This document shows, one piece after another, positions 9,889 to 17,927 of a DNA stretch of 21,826 nucleotides. A program made the translations under genes and the position numbers. Numbering within the stretch: the stretch's first letter is position 1; every line of letters starts with the position of its first letter. Source of the stretch: Chara braunii (lineage: Eukaryota; Streptophyta; Charophyceae; Charales; Characeae); contig BFEA01000164.1 in assembly GCA_003427395.1 (NCBI GenBank), positions 628,726 to 650,551 of the forward strand. Direction: 5' to 3'. The notes under the pieces are model-generated. The model searched no databases. It had not been told where the DNA came from and was given only the letters and a program-made list of their open reading frames with translations.

Positions 9889-10005
9889 AGCCGATAGCTG
9901 GGCCAAGAACTGGTGGTTTAAGGTCTTTCAACCGCGACCCAGGGAAGGCCGTGGCCGATAGCTGGGCCAAGTACTGGTGGTTTAATGTCTTTCAACCGCC
10001 ACCGT
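9878..10005. repeat. 64-bp tandem duplication, two copies
   Basis: Copies at 9878-9941 and 9942-10005 share gggaaggcc, gccgatagctgggccaag, ctggtggtttaa and gtctttcaaccgc. The central part is inverted relative to 8898-8927. Confidence 0.94.
9957..9986 (-). repeat. Right arm of the perfect 30-bp inverted repeat
   Basis: Exact reverse complement of 8898-8927. It is part of the second copy of the 64-bp duplication. Confidence 0.95.
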
Positions 10006-10023
10006 ATGTGCGGGTGAACTCTT

Positions 10024-10071
10024 ATTGCTGGGAAGTAGCCTTTTGTGATTGCTGGGAAGTAGCCTTTTGTG
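10024..10071. repeat. 24-bp perfect tandem repeat, two copies
   Basis: attgctgggaagtagccttt plus tgtg is repeated without change at 10024-10047 and 10048-10071. Confidence 0.96.
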
Positions 10072-10106
10072 TTTTTATTAATTTGGACCGACCATTTCTC
10101 AGGATT

Positions 10107-10165
10107 GTTCCAATTTTAACGTTGAGGACTTGGGAATTCGTTCGGATATCTGTTAAAATTGGAAC
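10107..10165. repeat. 14-bp perfect inverted repeat
   Basis: gttccaattttaac at 10107-10120 pairs exactly with gttaaaattggaac at 10152-10165, with a 31-base loop. It could be a hairpin or the ends of a very small element, but no target duplication was seen. Confidence 0.85.
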
Positions 10166-10199
10166 GATACACAGAAAGAATGTCAGAGAGATACAGAGA

Positions 10200-10217
10200 A
10201 AGAACATTAGCATGCGC
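10200..10217 (+). repeat. Left target-site duplication of the LINE
   Basis: aagaacattagcatgcgc, identical to 11121-11138. Confidence 0.85.
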
Positions 10218-10219
10218 TG

Positions 10220-10537
10220 TTCTATGGATTGCCATTCAGACAATGCGACTTTAATACCGGATGGCATTATATGGCACTGGCCTGTAAGGGAGCATACATG
10301 GAGACTGTGTGGAAAGCTCGAAATAGAGCGGCATTCAAACAGGAGGCCTTTCCCCTCCTCGCTCAGATCAAAGCCATTAAGGCCTTGATCAGGCAATGTA
10401 TCTATGTGGACTGGCAAGGTGGCCGTAGAAATCAAAATTGGTTTCGACAGACATGGGCTAAAGACAACAGCTTTTCCTCTATTACGACAGACGGGAAGTT
10501 AAAACTGGTGGACTGGCTCCTCGAGGAAAAAGAGTAG
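10220..10537 (+). pseudogene. C-terminal tail of LINE ORF2 (5'-truncated)
   Basis: About 105 codons read without a stop from the truncation point to TAG at 10535-10537. The recognisable part is VWKARNRAAFKQE, the conserved W-K-x-R-N-x-x-x-F signature found after the reverse transcriptase and zinc-binding region in plant LINE ORF2 proteins. Further on are RRNQNWFRQTW and KLKLVDWLLEEKE. There is no endonuclease or reverse transcriptase in the copy and no genuine start codon; the frame is open from the insertion junction. The absence of stops suggests a relatively young copy. Family assignment is from motif memory. Confidence 0.7.
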
Positions 10538-11040
10538 ATAGGAAGGGAAGGTTGTATTGGCCGCATATAGGCCGCTGTATAGAAATTGTGTGGTCAGGCC
10601 GCATCTAGGCCATTCTTAAGATACTGTGGAAAAGGTTCTAGTGGAAAAGATTCTGGAGTAAGGGGTAGCTGTGAGTTAGTTTAGTCGATGACCTTGTTCT
10701 GGTAGAATCCGCTTTTCTAGCCGGTGCTCTGATGTACTTAGTAAGTAGGGGTTTGAATGTAGAAGGAACTAGTAATGTATAGAGCTTAACATAAGTTAGT
10801 TGTTAAAATGCAGAGTTGTTTCACTTGTAGAAGATAGCCTAAGCTTTGGGCACTGGGTCCTTTAATGGAAAACCAATGTAGCAAGAAGTAGACTGTAGCA
10901 GAAACGAGAAGACAGTAGCCTTCAGGCATAAGAGAAACCGGCTGATGCTGCCGGGATAACTCCGGGTTGAATTGTGAGGTTCCCGGCCTCGAATGTTCCC
11001 AGTTATAATGATTATTAAAAAAAAAAGGAGGTTGAGTGTG

Positions 11041-11060
11041 NNNNNNNNNNNNNNNNNNNN
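11041..11060. other. Assembly gap (20 N)
   Basis: Twenty undetermined bases directly before a 23-A run. The fixed size suggests a placeholder, so real distance across it is unknown. Confidence 0.99.
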
Positions 11061-11120
11061 AAAAAAAAAAAAAAAAAAAAAAAGCAAAGGAAAGGAAAGA
11101 AAAGAAGAATAGCACATAAG

Positions 11121-11138
11121 AAGAACATTAGCATGCGC
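11121..11138 (+). repeat. Right target-site duplication of the LINE
   Basis: aagaacattagcatgcgc, identical to 10200-10217. It also begins the repeat module into which the LINE inserted. Confidence 0.85.
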
Positions 11139-11457
11139 CCTGGGGCCCCGACTCGAAGGTCGATTTCAAAGCCGATTTAAACCGTGTGACGAATGAGGCG
11201 CGACAGTTGGCCAGACCCAGCCAGCTGCGCCACTGGGAACACAGAAAGAGCATTAGCATGCGCCCTGGGGCCTGGACCCAAGGCCAATTTAAACCGTGTT
11301 TGACGGGAAGTCGTGGATTGGCGAATGAGGAAATGCGAGGCCTGACGGTTGGCCGGACCCAGCCAGCTGCGCCACTGTTGACGGAAAGTCGTGGATTGGC
11401 GAATGAGGAAGTGCGAGGCCCGACGGTTGGCCGGACCCAGCCAGCTGCGCCACTGGT
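11121..11457 (+). repeat. Cluster of three copies of a 110-140 bp GC-rich repeat module
   Basis: The module reads cattagcatgcgccctgggg, then gacccaaggcc, atttaaaccgtgt, gtcgtggattggcgaatgag, and cccagccagctgcgccactg. Copies are 11121-11237 (its left part was displaced by the LINE), 11238-11376, and a partial 11379-11457. The last two contain a 78-bp tandem duplication (11301-11378 and 11379-11456). The same module recurs inside both 1.03-kb monomers at about 12633-12740 and 13628-13740. It has no tRNA-like A/B box that I can defend, so I do not call it a SINE. Confidence 0.88.
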
Positions 11458-11513
11458 AACACAGAACATTGTCTACCGCGTGGGTGGGGGGAACACAGCC
11501 CTAACGTAGCCAG

Positions 11514-11563
11514 AGCAATAAGACTAAGCGTGCGCAAGCCGAAGCAATGAGACTACGCGTGTG

Positions 11564-11571
<8 letters not shown>
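11514..11571. repeat. 29-bp tandem repeat, two copies
   Basis: Copies starting at 11514 and 11543 both read agcaat(a/g)agacta, then cg(t)gcacaag-like sequence. Identity is imperfect. Confidence 0.7.
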
Positions 11572-11610
<39 letters not shown>

Positions 11611-11662
11611 GAGGGGGTTGCGAGAGAGGGAGAGACTACCAGAGAGAAAGAGAGAGAGAGGC
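11568..11662. repeat. GA microsatellite and purine tract
   Basis: A pure GA repeat of about 19 units (11569-11606) passes into degenerate gagag/ggga purine DNA up to about 11660. Confidence 0.96.
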
Positions 11663-12154
11663 TGAATCACAAAATTTACGAGCAGTCCAATTTTCAGCAT
11701 TTTCTATGCATTCTTCAGAGCAACAAAAATCACTGAAGTAGAGTAGTTTTTCCTTGTGCCCACATGTGCCAAATCTGCATGGAGATCATTTCGCCTGTGA
11801 ATCCTTCTGAGCACAAAGAATTGTCGAAGTTGCCTCTTGCAAATTGCAGGACTGGACCCCCCGGTACCCCTTTTGTGTAGGGTCCTAGTGGAAGATGACG
11901 TTCACGTCCGTCCACACCAGACCCGGCCTCAACGCCTGGGCCTAAGGGTGGCCCCTTTTTTTTGGGGGTTCACTTTATTTAATATTTTGCTGGAATGATC
12001 ACAACAAAATATACGAGCAGTCCAATTTTTAGCATTTTCAACGCATTCTTCAGAGTGCGAGAAATCACTGAAGTTGGAGTACGTTTTCCTTGGCCCACAC
12101 ATGGTTGAGTGTCAAAAATGGGAAATGTGCCGAATGTGCGGGGCGATTGTTTCA
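11662..12154. repeat. Rearranged partial copies of the 11.6-14.2 kb repeat family
   Basis: 11662-11768 and 11996-12108 are direct repeats (acgagcagtccaatttt, gcattcttcagag, aaatcactgaagt). Between them, 11795-11962 matches the gaatccttctgagcac, ggtaccccttttgtgtag and caacgcctgggcct blocks found again at 12246-12415 and 13287-13420. This is a rearranged partial monomer preceding the two full ones. Confidence 0.85.
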
Positions 12155-13195
12155 CAGTCTTAGTGAAATTTTTAAATGTTTCTGATATTTTTCCTGGAAA
12201 GATAACGACCTAATCTAAGGATTCTCAAATTTTCAGATTTTTCTGCGAATCCTTCTGAGCACGAAAAATCGTCAACGTTGCCTCTTGCAAGTTGCGGGGC
12301 TGGACCCGCAGGTACCCCTTTTGTGTAAGGGCCTAGTGGAAGGCAACGTTCACGCCCGTCCACACCAGACCCTCCCTCAACGCCTGGGCCTGAGGGCATT
12401 GGCCCCTTTTCTTTTGGGGTTTCGCTTCCACCCGAGGACAGGTCCTTCCTTTTTCCAGAAGTACCGGTTCTAGAAGATCTAGCTGTAGATCGTTTGCAAT
12501 ATCTTGAAGGACCGGTCCCCCAAGAATTTCCACCCCCTAAGAACCTACTTGCGTTCTGGTCCCCAACCGTCGAAAATGTGACACCTTGACATAGATGCTG
12601 AAACCCACTATACCGCAGCCTTAGGGCTGCAAATTAGCTTGCCCTGGGGCCAGACCCAAAGGCCGATTTAAACCGCGTGTGACAAAAAGCCATGAATCGG
12701 TGAATGAGGAGGCGCTGGACCCAGCCAGCTGCACCATCGGTAATGCTGCTCCTCACGTTGGCTTCTCTCGCTGCCCGGGAGCGGCGAGAGGACCGCCATA
12801 TCCTACTGACTGAAATAGGGAGGTGATAGCGGGGAGGTAACTCCGAAGTTGGACATGAACCTCATACCAAATGTTAACTGCAGATGTGCGAGTTCCTGGC
12901 GTCCGATACTCGACCAAAAATAGTTCTGTAGGCGAGGTGAGTTCGTCTACACTATTTGATCAGTTTTGCAGGCGAGGTGAGTGCATTTACACTATTCGAT
13001 TCCTGCTCTGACGCTCTTAACTTCTCTGCCTTCGACAAACCCAACAACGAATTGTATAGACTTGCCGATTCAAGGTAAATCCAAGTGCTGCGATGACGCC
13101 CTCGCTGGGGAGTAAAATTCGATTCCGCTCGAATTCGAGTGACTGGCCATTTCTGGAACCCTAACTCCTTTCCATTCCAGGAATAATTGTTGGAC
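12155..13195. repeat. Copy A of a 1.03-kb head-to-tail repeat
   Basis: Begins cagtcttagtg and ends gaataattgttggac, immediately followed by copy B. It contains, in order, the gaatccttctgagcac block (12248), the ggtaccccttttgtgta block (12314), the ccttagggctgc hairpin (12617), the GC-rich module (12633-12740), and a 40-bp tandem duplication (aggcgaggtgag at 12930 and 12970). It has no reading frame with recognisable content. A solo LTR or a satellite monomer are both possible; I see no LTR hallmark that settles it. Confidence 0.88.
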
Positions 13196-14219
13196 CAGTC
13201 TTAGTGATTTTTTAAGATGTTTCTGATATTTTCCTTAGAAAGATCACAACCTAATCTACGGATTCTCAAATTTTTAGATGTTTTTGCGAATCCTTCCGAG
13301 CACAAAAAATCGTCGGTACCCCTTTTCTGTAGGGGCCTAGTGGAATGCAACGTTCACGCCCGTCCGCACCAGACCCTGCCTCAACGCCTGGGCCTGTGGG
13401 CATTGGCCCCTTTTCTTTTTGGGGTCCGCTTCCACCCGAGGTCCTTTTTCCAAAAGTCCCGGTTGTAGAAGAGCTAGATGTAGATCCTTCGCGATAGATT
13501 GAAGAACCGGTGCCCCAAACCATTCCACCCCTTAAGAACCCACTTGCGTTTTGGTCCCCGACTACCGAAAATGCGACACCTTGACACGGACGTTGAAGCC
13601 CACTATACCTCAACCTTAGGGCTACGAATTAGCATGCGCCCTGGGGCTTGGACCCAAAGGCCGATTTAAGCCGTGTGTGACAAAAAGTCGTGAATCGACG
13701 AATGAGGAGGAGCTGGACCTAGTCAGTTGCGCCCTTGGTAATGCTGTTCCTGGCATTGGCTGCTCTCACTCTCCGGGAGTGGCAAGAGGAACGCCATAGC
13801 CTCGTTCATTGACGTGAACAAACCTACTCACTGAAATGGGGAGGTGATAGCGGGGAGGTAATTCCGGAGTTGGACATAAACCACATACCAAATGTTAACC
13901 GTGGATGCGCGAGTTCCTTGCGTCCGATAGGTACTCGACCATAAATAGTTCTGTAGGCGAGGTGAGTGCATCTACACTATTTGATTAGTTTTGCAGGCAA
14001 GGTGAGTGCATCTACACTATTTGATTCTTGCTCTGACGGTCTTAACTTCTCTGCCTTCGACTTACCCAACAACAAGTTGTATAGACTTGCCGTTTCAAGG
14101 CAAATCAAAGTGTTGCGATTACACTCTCCCTGTGGAGTAAAATTGAATTCTGCTCGAATCCGAGTGACTGACCATTTCTGGAACCCTAACTCCTTTCCAT
14201 TCGAGGAATAATTGTTGGA
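13196..14219. repeat. Copy B of the 1.03-kb head-to-tail repeat
   Basis: Same block order as copy A, offset by about 1,041 bases at its start and shorter by 17 bases. It lacks the gttgcctcttgcaagttgc segment that copy A has near 12278. The same 40-bp internal duplication is present (13955 and 13995), so that duplication is older than the copying. Ends at gaataattgttgga, about 14219. Confidence 0.88.
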
Positions 14220-14439
14220 GCAAGGACGTGCCTATCCAGAATCAATACATTATTTCAAAACACCGTTTGTGATCTTTCATACTGTTCACTCCAGTGTGAA
14301 GATCAACTTTCAACTTATTCGTACTGTCACACACGTGCTCAATTCCTTGGCGGGCCCATCTTGCTCCCCCTCAAATTATGCTTTAGTATACAACTGCACA
14401 CATTCATAACCTGCACCACTCGAACCCCCCCCTCCTGCC
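14220..14439. other. Unassigned gap between repeat copy B and the Gypsy fragment
   Basis: About 220 bases with no gene, repeat or RNA that I can recognise. Confidence 0.5.
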
Positions 14440-14700
14440 TCGTCCCTTCGCCCAGGTGTCCTCCATGTGGGGTAAAGACTTTGCGTTCTTCACTGTGATG
14501 AATCAATCGACATCCCTAATGATCCCCCTTCCTTTGGAATAAATAAGATTGGCGACCCGAAGGACGATGTGCTAGGCCGTATCCAACCCTTTTCTATGAG
14601 ATCTTTCAGTTGTCGACAAAGCTCGCCCAACTTGGTCGGAGCCATCCTATAGATCCTCCCCTTTGGCATTACTACCTGGGATGATTTCTATGGCATGAAC
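14440..14700 (-). pseudogene. Reverse transcriptase N-terminal fragment (Gypsy)
   Basis: In the minus strand one frame reads [33 protein letters not shown] and [13 protein letters not shown], then after a frame change [15 protein letters not shown]. These correspond to the first blocks of Gypsy RT, where a typical element has RPS-S-PWG/FGSPVLF-KK-G and then the IT-KN-YPLP block. The copy ends there, before the catalytic YxDD block, so it cannot be active. The linker upstream (KYHNLFEEPSTVV, about 14769-14730) is the usual protease-to-RT junction. Confidence 0.85.
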
Positions 14701-14741
14701 AACCTCCCCTGTGTACGACTGTCGAAGGCTCCTCAAACAGA

Positions 14742-15240
14742 TTATGATACTTAGTGATGACGACTTTGACCTTTGAGGGTGATTTAACAACATTCTCTTT
14801 CTCAAAGGCGAAAACTAAGTACATAGCCTCCTTTTGGTTCTGTTTATAATAATTATAACATATATATGTCCTTCCGTTAGGCAACACATTTTTAAGTACC
14901 TTTCAGTCCCAGTCAAACTAGGGCTTGGCAACCTCGAGGTCGTACATACTTAACAACATGTCATACGGCAAGTCGTTGCTAACCAGGAACAAAATCTTAT
15001 GATTTAGTTCCCCTCCTTCATAAGAGAAGGTGCAGAACACGTCCTCGACATAGTCATTGACAACCATGCGCTTTTTGTTGGCTATAGTATATGCTACAAA
15101 TATACTTGAGCGCTGCACTCGTCTCCTAGGCGTCAATGGATTTTTAATTTATGAAGTTTAGCGTGGAGCCATTGTCTACGAAAGCATCACATTTGTGGCC
15201 ACCTACACCGACCCCCACAACAAAGTGCTCTTCTCAAGGA
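14742..15240 (-). pseudogene. Retropepsin-like aspartic protease fragment (Gypsy)
   Basis: One minus-strand frame gives VVGVGVGGHKCDAFVDNGST and LNFIN followed by a stop. The active-site motif is D-N-G-S at 15165-15176. After a frame change, 15136-14918 reads NDYVEDVFCTFSYEGGELNH, then ILFLVSNDLPYDMLLSMYDL, matching the second half of retropepsins (hydrophobic strand, then LPYD-LLGM). The frame continues past two stops to VLPNGRTYIC. Proteases of this type cleave the polyprotein, but this copy has at least three stops and one frameshift. Confidence 0.82.
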
Positions 15241-15439
15241 CGTCTAGATCATGCCACCCAAGACTTATGAGGGTCTCTTGCTGACCACTCTGTCTCTAAA
15301 TCCTCTGAGGCCTCAGACAAAGCTAATGAACAAAGTATCGTGTGGTCTAGATGCGTTTGTGGGGTGACAAGTGAGTCAATAGCCTCGACCAACTCCTAAA
15401 GTGATGAGGAAATGCTATCCATTTCAGCACGAGTAGAAG

Positions 15440-15640
15440 CAACTACAACTTCTACTAGTTAGATGTGTTTCCCTGGGGTGAGCTCGAAGAAGCTTCGCCC
15501 TGGGCGGAAGATCCTCCAAAACCACCTTTGCGAGGGGTCTTATAAGAAACCTTCGCATTCTTGCATCTAAACAGCTGATGGCCATACTCGCCATAGTTGA
15601 TGCAAGCTCCTCACCTATATCGGTCCCTCCACACATCTTG
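15440..15640 (-). pseudogene. Gag zinc knuckle (nucleocapsid) fragment
   Basis: The minus strand reads ACINYGEYGHQLFRC at about 15563-15607. The spacing matches the CX2CX4HX4C knuckle of retroelement nucleocapsid, but the second Cys is Tyr (TAT). A stop lies three codons before the first Cys. Downstream is a Gly/Ser-rich tail (KGGFGGSSAQGEASSSSPQG). Confidence 0.75.
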
Positions 15641-15880
15641 ATCCAGACCAGCCCTCACCAAGTTGAAGTTTTGTTTGAGTTATGAGCTTGCCCCTGACTC
15701 TTTTGCTGGCCGCCCTTGTCGCGACCAAAAACCTTCCTTTGGTTGCTGGACCGCGTTTTCCAACATCTAAACTCGCCTTGCTGCCTAACTTTGTATTCTC
15801 TACAACATCTGAAAGATCATTGATCTCGGTTTGATTCCCATTGGAATCAACCATCATCAATCAACTACCCTTCTTTTTTC
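15641..15880 (-). pseudogene. Gag linker between capsid and zinc knuckle
   Basis: An 82-codon minus-strand frame (15615-15860, NGNQTEINDLSDVVENTKLG) is open but lacks a known domain. Its position between capsid and zinc knuckle and its polar, basic composition fit a Gag linker. It is bounded by stops on both sides. Confidence 0.45.
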
Positions 15881-16198
15881 ACTCCTGGGGTATCTTTTTC
15901 TTCCTACTATCCGTTGCAGGTTGCTATGCCCCTCCTAGCTTAGCCTCCAAGTCCAAGGCCTTCTTGCTGAAGGAGTCGAGAGTGTGATAATCGATGCTGG
16001 CCTCACCGACCATCAAATTCTTGACGTCTGTGGGAAGACATCTCAAGAACATGGTCAACAAGACCTGTGGATCATAGTGGACACTAGAGACGACGACGAG
16101 TTTTTCAAAGACACTATCAAACTCTCACACAGACTGGTGCTTCTTAGTACCAAGCTGGGAAACCTGTGCGAGTGTCGAGTGCCTCATCCTTTTTGTTT
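15881..16198 (-). pseudogene. Gag capsid-like region
   Basis: One minus-strand frame from about 16130 to 15925 reads FDSVFEKLVVVSSVHYDPQV, LLTMFLRCLPTDVKNLMVGE, and ASIDYHTLDSFSKKALDLEA without a stop. This resembles the C-terminal half of the retrotransposon Gag domain (helical, with an F-x-CLP-D-x-x-L motif followed by a helix of conserved leucines). The preceding part (KKDEALDTRTGFPAWY, about 16190-16150) is in another frame with stops between. Family assignment is from pattern, not a search. Confidence 0.7.
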
Positions 16199-16558
16199 TT
16201 AGAGAAGGTATGAGGTGGTTTCAGAGGGGTCTTGGGGTACAAAGGCTGCTATGGTCCTATTTGTGGGACATGATTGCTGCCCCGTAGCTGCTGCAGGTGG
16301 ACCTGAGGATGAAGAAGAAGCAGTCTGTGCAGGTGTTGCTGACGTAACACCTGGTGGGATACCAAATAGAGGGACAAAGGGGTCCGTCATCGCCGGTAAC
16401 GGAGGCGGTGATGGAAAAGCTGCTGATGGCCGGATACTAGGTACGCCTATTGTGGAAGAGACTGGTATTCCCTTCCCTTGCATGACACTCAATATCTGGT
16501 CAATGGTGTCTTGGATATCATCCAGTTTGCTGTCGATGTACGCATACATGCTCAACAA
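16199..16558 (-). pseudogene. Gag N-terminal region, Pro/Ser/Ala-rich
   Basis: A 119-codon open frame. The first 30 residues (SMYAYIDSKLDDIQDTIDQI) look like an amphipathic coiled coil. The rest is Pro/Ser/Ala/Thr-rich, ending PQDPSETTSYLL. It lies between the Arg/Glu-rich helical part at 16642-17028 and the capsid-like part, so it reads as a Gag spacer. No known enzyme domain. Confidence 0.55.
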
Positions 16559-16641
16559 ACCCGCCTTGATAATTTGTCCGGTGTCGTTAAGGGTCGAGTC
16601 ATCTAACCTTTCTAGTGAAGCTTTGTCTGCCCTTCTGTTCT

Positions 16642-17028
16642 CTAACCTGACTTTTTATTTCTCATCTCTGTTCTTCTTTCGGTAGCATCTTCGAGATCCT
16701 TCTCTAATCGCAAACGGACAAACTCCACTTGTTGGAGTTCTATCTCCTCCCTAGTGGGCAGAGGTGACTGCCTGTACTGCGAGCCCGCCATCTGACTTAA
16801 AGAAGTGCCTGCACTCATCTCGCTGGACATAGCCTGTGATTGAGACTGCGTGCCTGTTGTCTGCCGACCTTGAGATGTAGCAGCAGATGTGGCCACAACT
16901 CCAGTAGTGGCTGCTGCCGCTGCCAGTTTTTGCTCCAGTGCTAGTGCTTCCCTAACCCTTTGCAAACGTTCAGTCACAACCTCTCGTTGTAGCTTTCTCG
17001 CCCCCGGGTGGTAAGGCTTGATGCACAA
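16642..17028 (-). pseudogene. Gag N-terminal helical region
   Basis: A 128-codon open frame: a charged helix (REVVTERLQRVREALALEQK), an Ala/Ser/Thr/Gln-rich linker, then SPLPTREEIELQQVEFVRLR and LEKDLEDATERRTEMRNKKS, a second strongly charged helix. It is the first coding part of the minus-strand Gypsy fragment, starting about 130 bases after the A/T-rich end of the probable LTR. The charged helices suggest Gag self-association. A stop or frame change separates it from the next Gag segment. Confidence 0.6.
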
Positions 17029-17039
17029 TGCTTATCCTA

Positions 17040-17907
17040 AGTGATTCATGCCGTGTCACCCTTCTCCCTTTAAATCTTTCCTCCGCACTACCGGTGCCGC
17101 TCATGTGTTAGAGAAGAACACTGTCTCCACTCATGCCCTCGTTGGGTCCTACTACAACATGTGCGAGATGTGAAATAAATAAAAATAAATAAATATCCGG
17201 CAAGTTACCCATGCTACCGATCAAGTGGTGTTAACATAATATACACAGTGCAAATGATCTACTCCTACTTCTATCAGTTCTCAAACAACAACACCAAAAC
17301 AAAATTGAAACTGGTAGACTTACAGTTATATTCTAATGTTGTTTGTAAGGTGTAAGCAATTAGTCCCGCCTCAACTAATAAAAACAAAAATAAATTATTT
17401 GCACAGATGTACGGAGAAATGAAAATAATAATGTTTATATTCGAGCCCTAGTTGGAACCTTCCCTCCCCTGCATCTGACGTTCCTGTTTGGATCGTCGAG
17501 CAATAGCCCACCCCTGACCCGTACTATTTTTATCCTCGCGTACAGTGCGAGTCGGTTTCCCCGGCGGAGTATGGCATGGTGACGATGACTCGTGCTTCGT
17601 CCAAGGCCCTTTGTTAGTACTAACATCTTTCAGCCTACTCCGCTGGGGAAACTCGTGCTTCGTCCAGGGCCCTTTGTTAGTACTGACATCCTTCAACCCT
17701 TTGTTAGTACCGACGATGACCCGTACTATTCAATCCGTACTGACATCGTTCAGCCTCAGCCTTGCCAATTGTTACTTTGGGAAATTTCTCGACTTTCTTG
17801 TGAGGCTGCTGTAAAATTTAACTTTTGGGGACTTGACGTGCTCCTATCGGTACTGTACGGTACTGTAGCGGGAGTCTTCATGTGACGGAATACATGAGGG
17901 GGCTGTC
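17040..17907 (-). repeat. Probable Gypsy LTR and 5' leader, minus-strand orientation
   Basis: On the minus strand a purine-rich tract (aggaggttaaaagcgagg, about 17913-17930) follows the last element frame and is directly followed by tgacagccccctcatg, a plausible TG-starting LTR end. Inside are a TATA-like aatataaac (about 17436-17444) and A/T-rich DNA with aataaa words (17180-17400). The opposite LTR end and a primer-binding site were not found; a TGGTATCAGAGC-type initiator-Met site is absent by eye. No second LTR lies in the window, so the call rests on position and the purine tract. Confidence 0.5.
17588..17712. repeat. 63-bp tandem repeat within the probable LTR
   Basis: actcgtgcttcgtcca, then ggccctttgttagtact and acatc occurs at 17588 and 17651. 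A third partial copy (ccctttgttagtaccgac) starts at 17697. Confidence 0.92.
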
Positions 17908-17927
17908 ATGACCTCGCTTTTAACCTC

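Larger units (their letters stand above)
10218..11120 (+). mobile_element. 5'-truncated LINE (non-LTR retrotransposon)
   Basis: The segment has the layout of a 5'-truncated LINE: an open ORF2 tail from its first bases (10220-10537), about 500 bases of 3' UTR, and an A-rich end (23 A at 11061-11083 followed by degenerate A-rich DNA). It is flanked by an identical 18-bp duplication at 10200-10217 and 11121-11138. The flanks joined without the insert resemble intact repeat copies at 11240-11280 and 13628-13646, which act as an empty-site comparison. The 3' UTR carries a repeated word (ggccgcatataggcc and ggccgcatctaggcc, about 10569-10613). A 20-N assembly gap (11041-11060) interrupts the region just before the poly-A, so total length is uncertain. 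Confidence 0.82.
14440..17028 (-). mobile_element. Decayed Ty3/Gypsy retrotransposon: Gag, protease, start of reverse transcriptase
   Basis: Read on the minus strand, the order is Gag (17028 to about 15880), zinc knuckle (15563-15604), retropepsin (about 15240-14900), and the first part of reverse transcriptase (about 14700-14440). This is the standard Gypsy order gag-PR-RT. It is cut off within the fingers region of RT, and no RNase H or integrase follows. Stops and frame changes occur throughout, so no full polyprotein is made. Its upstream side lies against the probable LTR at about 17040-17907. Confidence 0.88.

Noticed and set aside
9878-10005. tRNA-like reading of the 64-bp repeat
   Set aside because: Some bases resemble an A box but there is no cloverleaf and no credible B box.
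11121-11457. SINE assignment for the GC-rich module
   Set aside because: No defensible pol III A and B boxes, no A-rich tail and no target duplications around the copies.
12930-13000. Splice-donor-like ggtgag words in the 1.03-kb repeat
   Set aside because: They are part of a 40-bp tandem duplication, and no coding exon adjoins them.
17040-17180. Primer-binding site for the Gypsy element
   Set aside because: I looked for a tRNA 3'-end complement of the initiator-Met type next to the LTR end and could not find one by eye.
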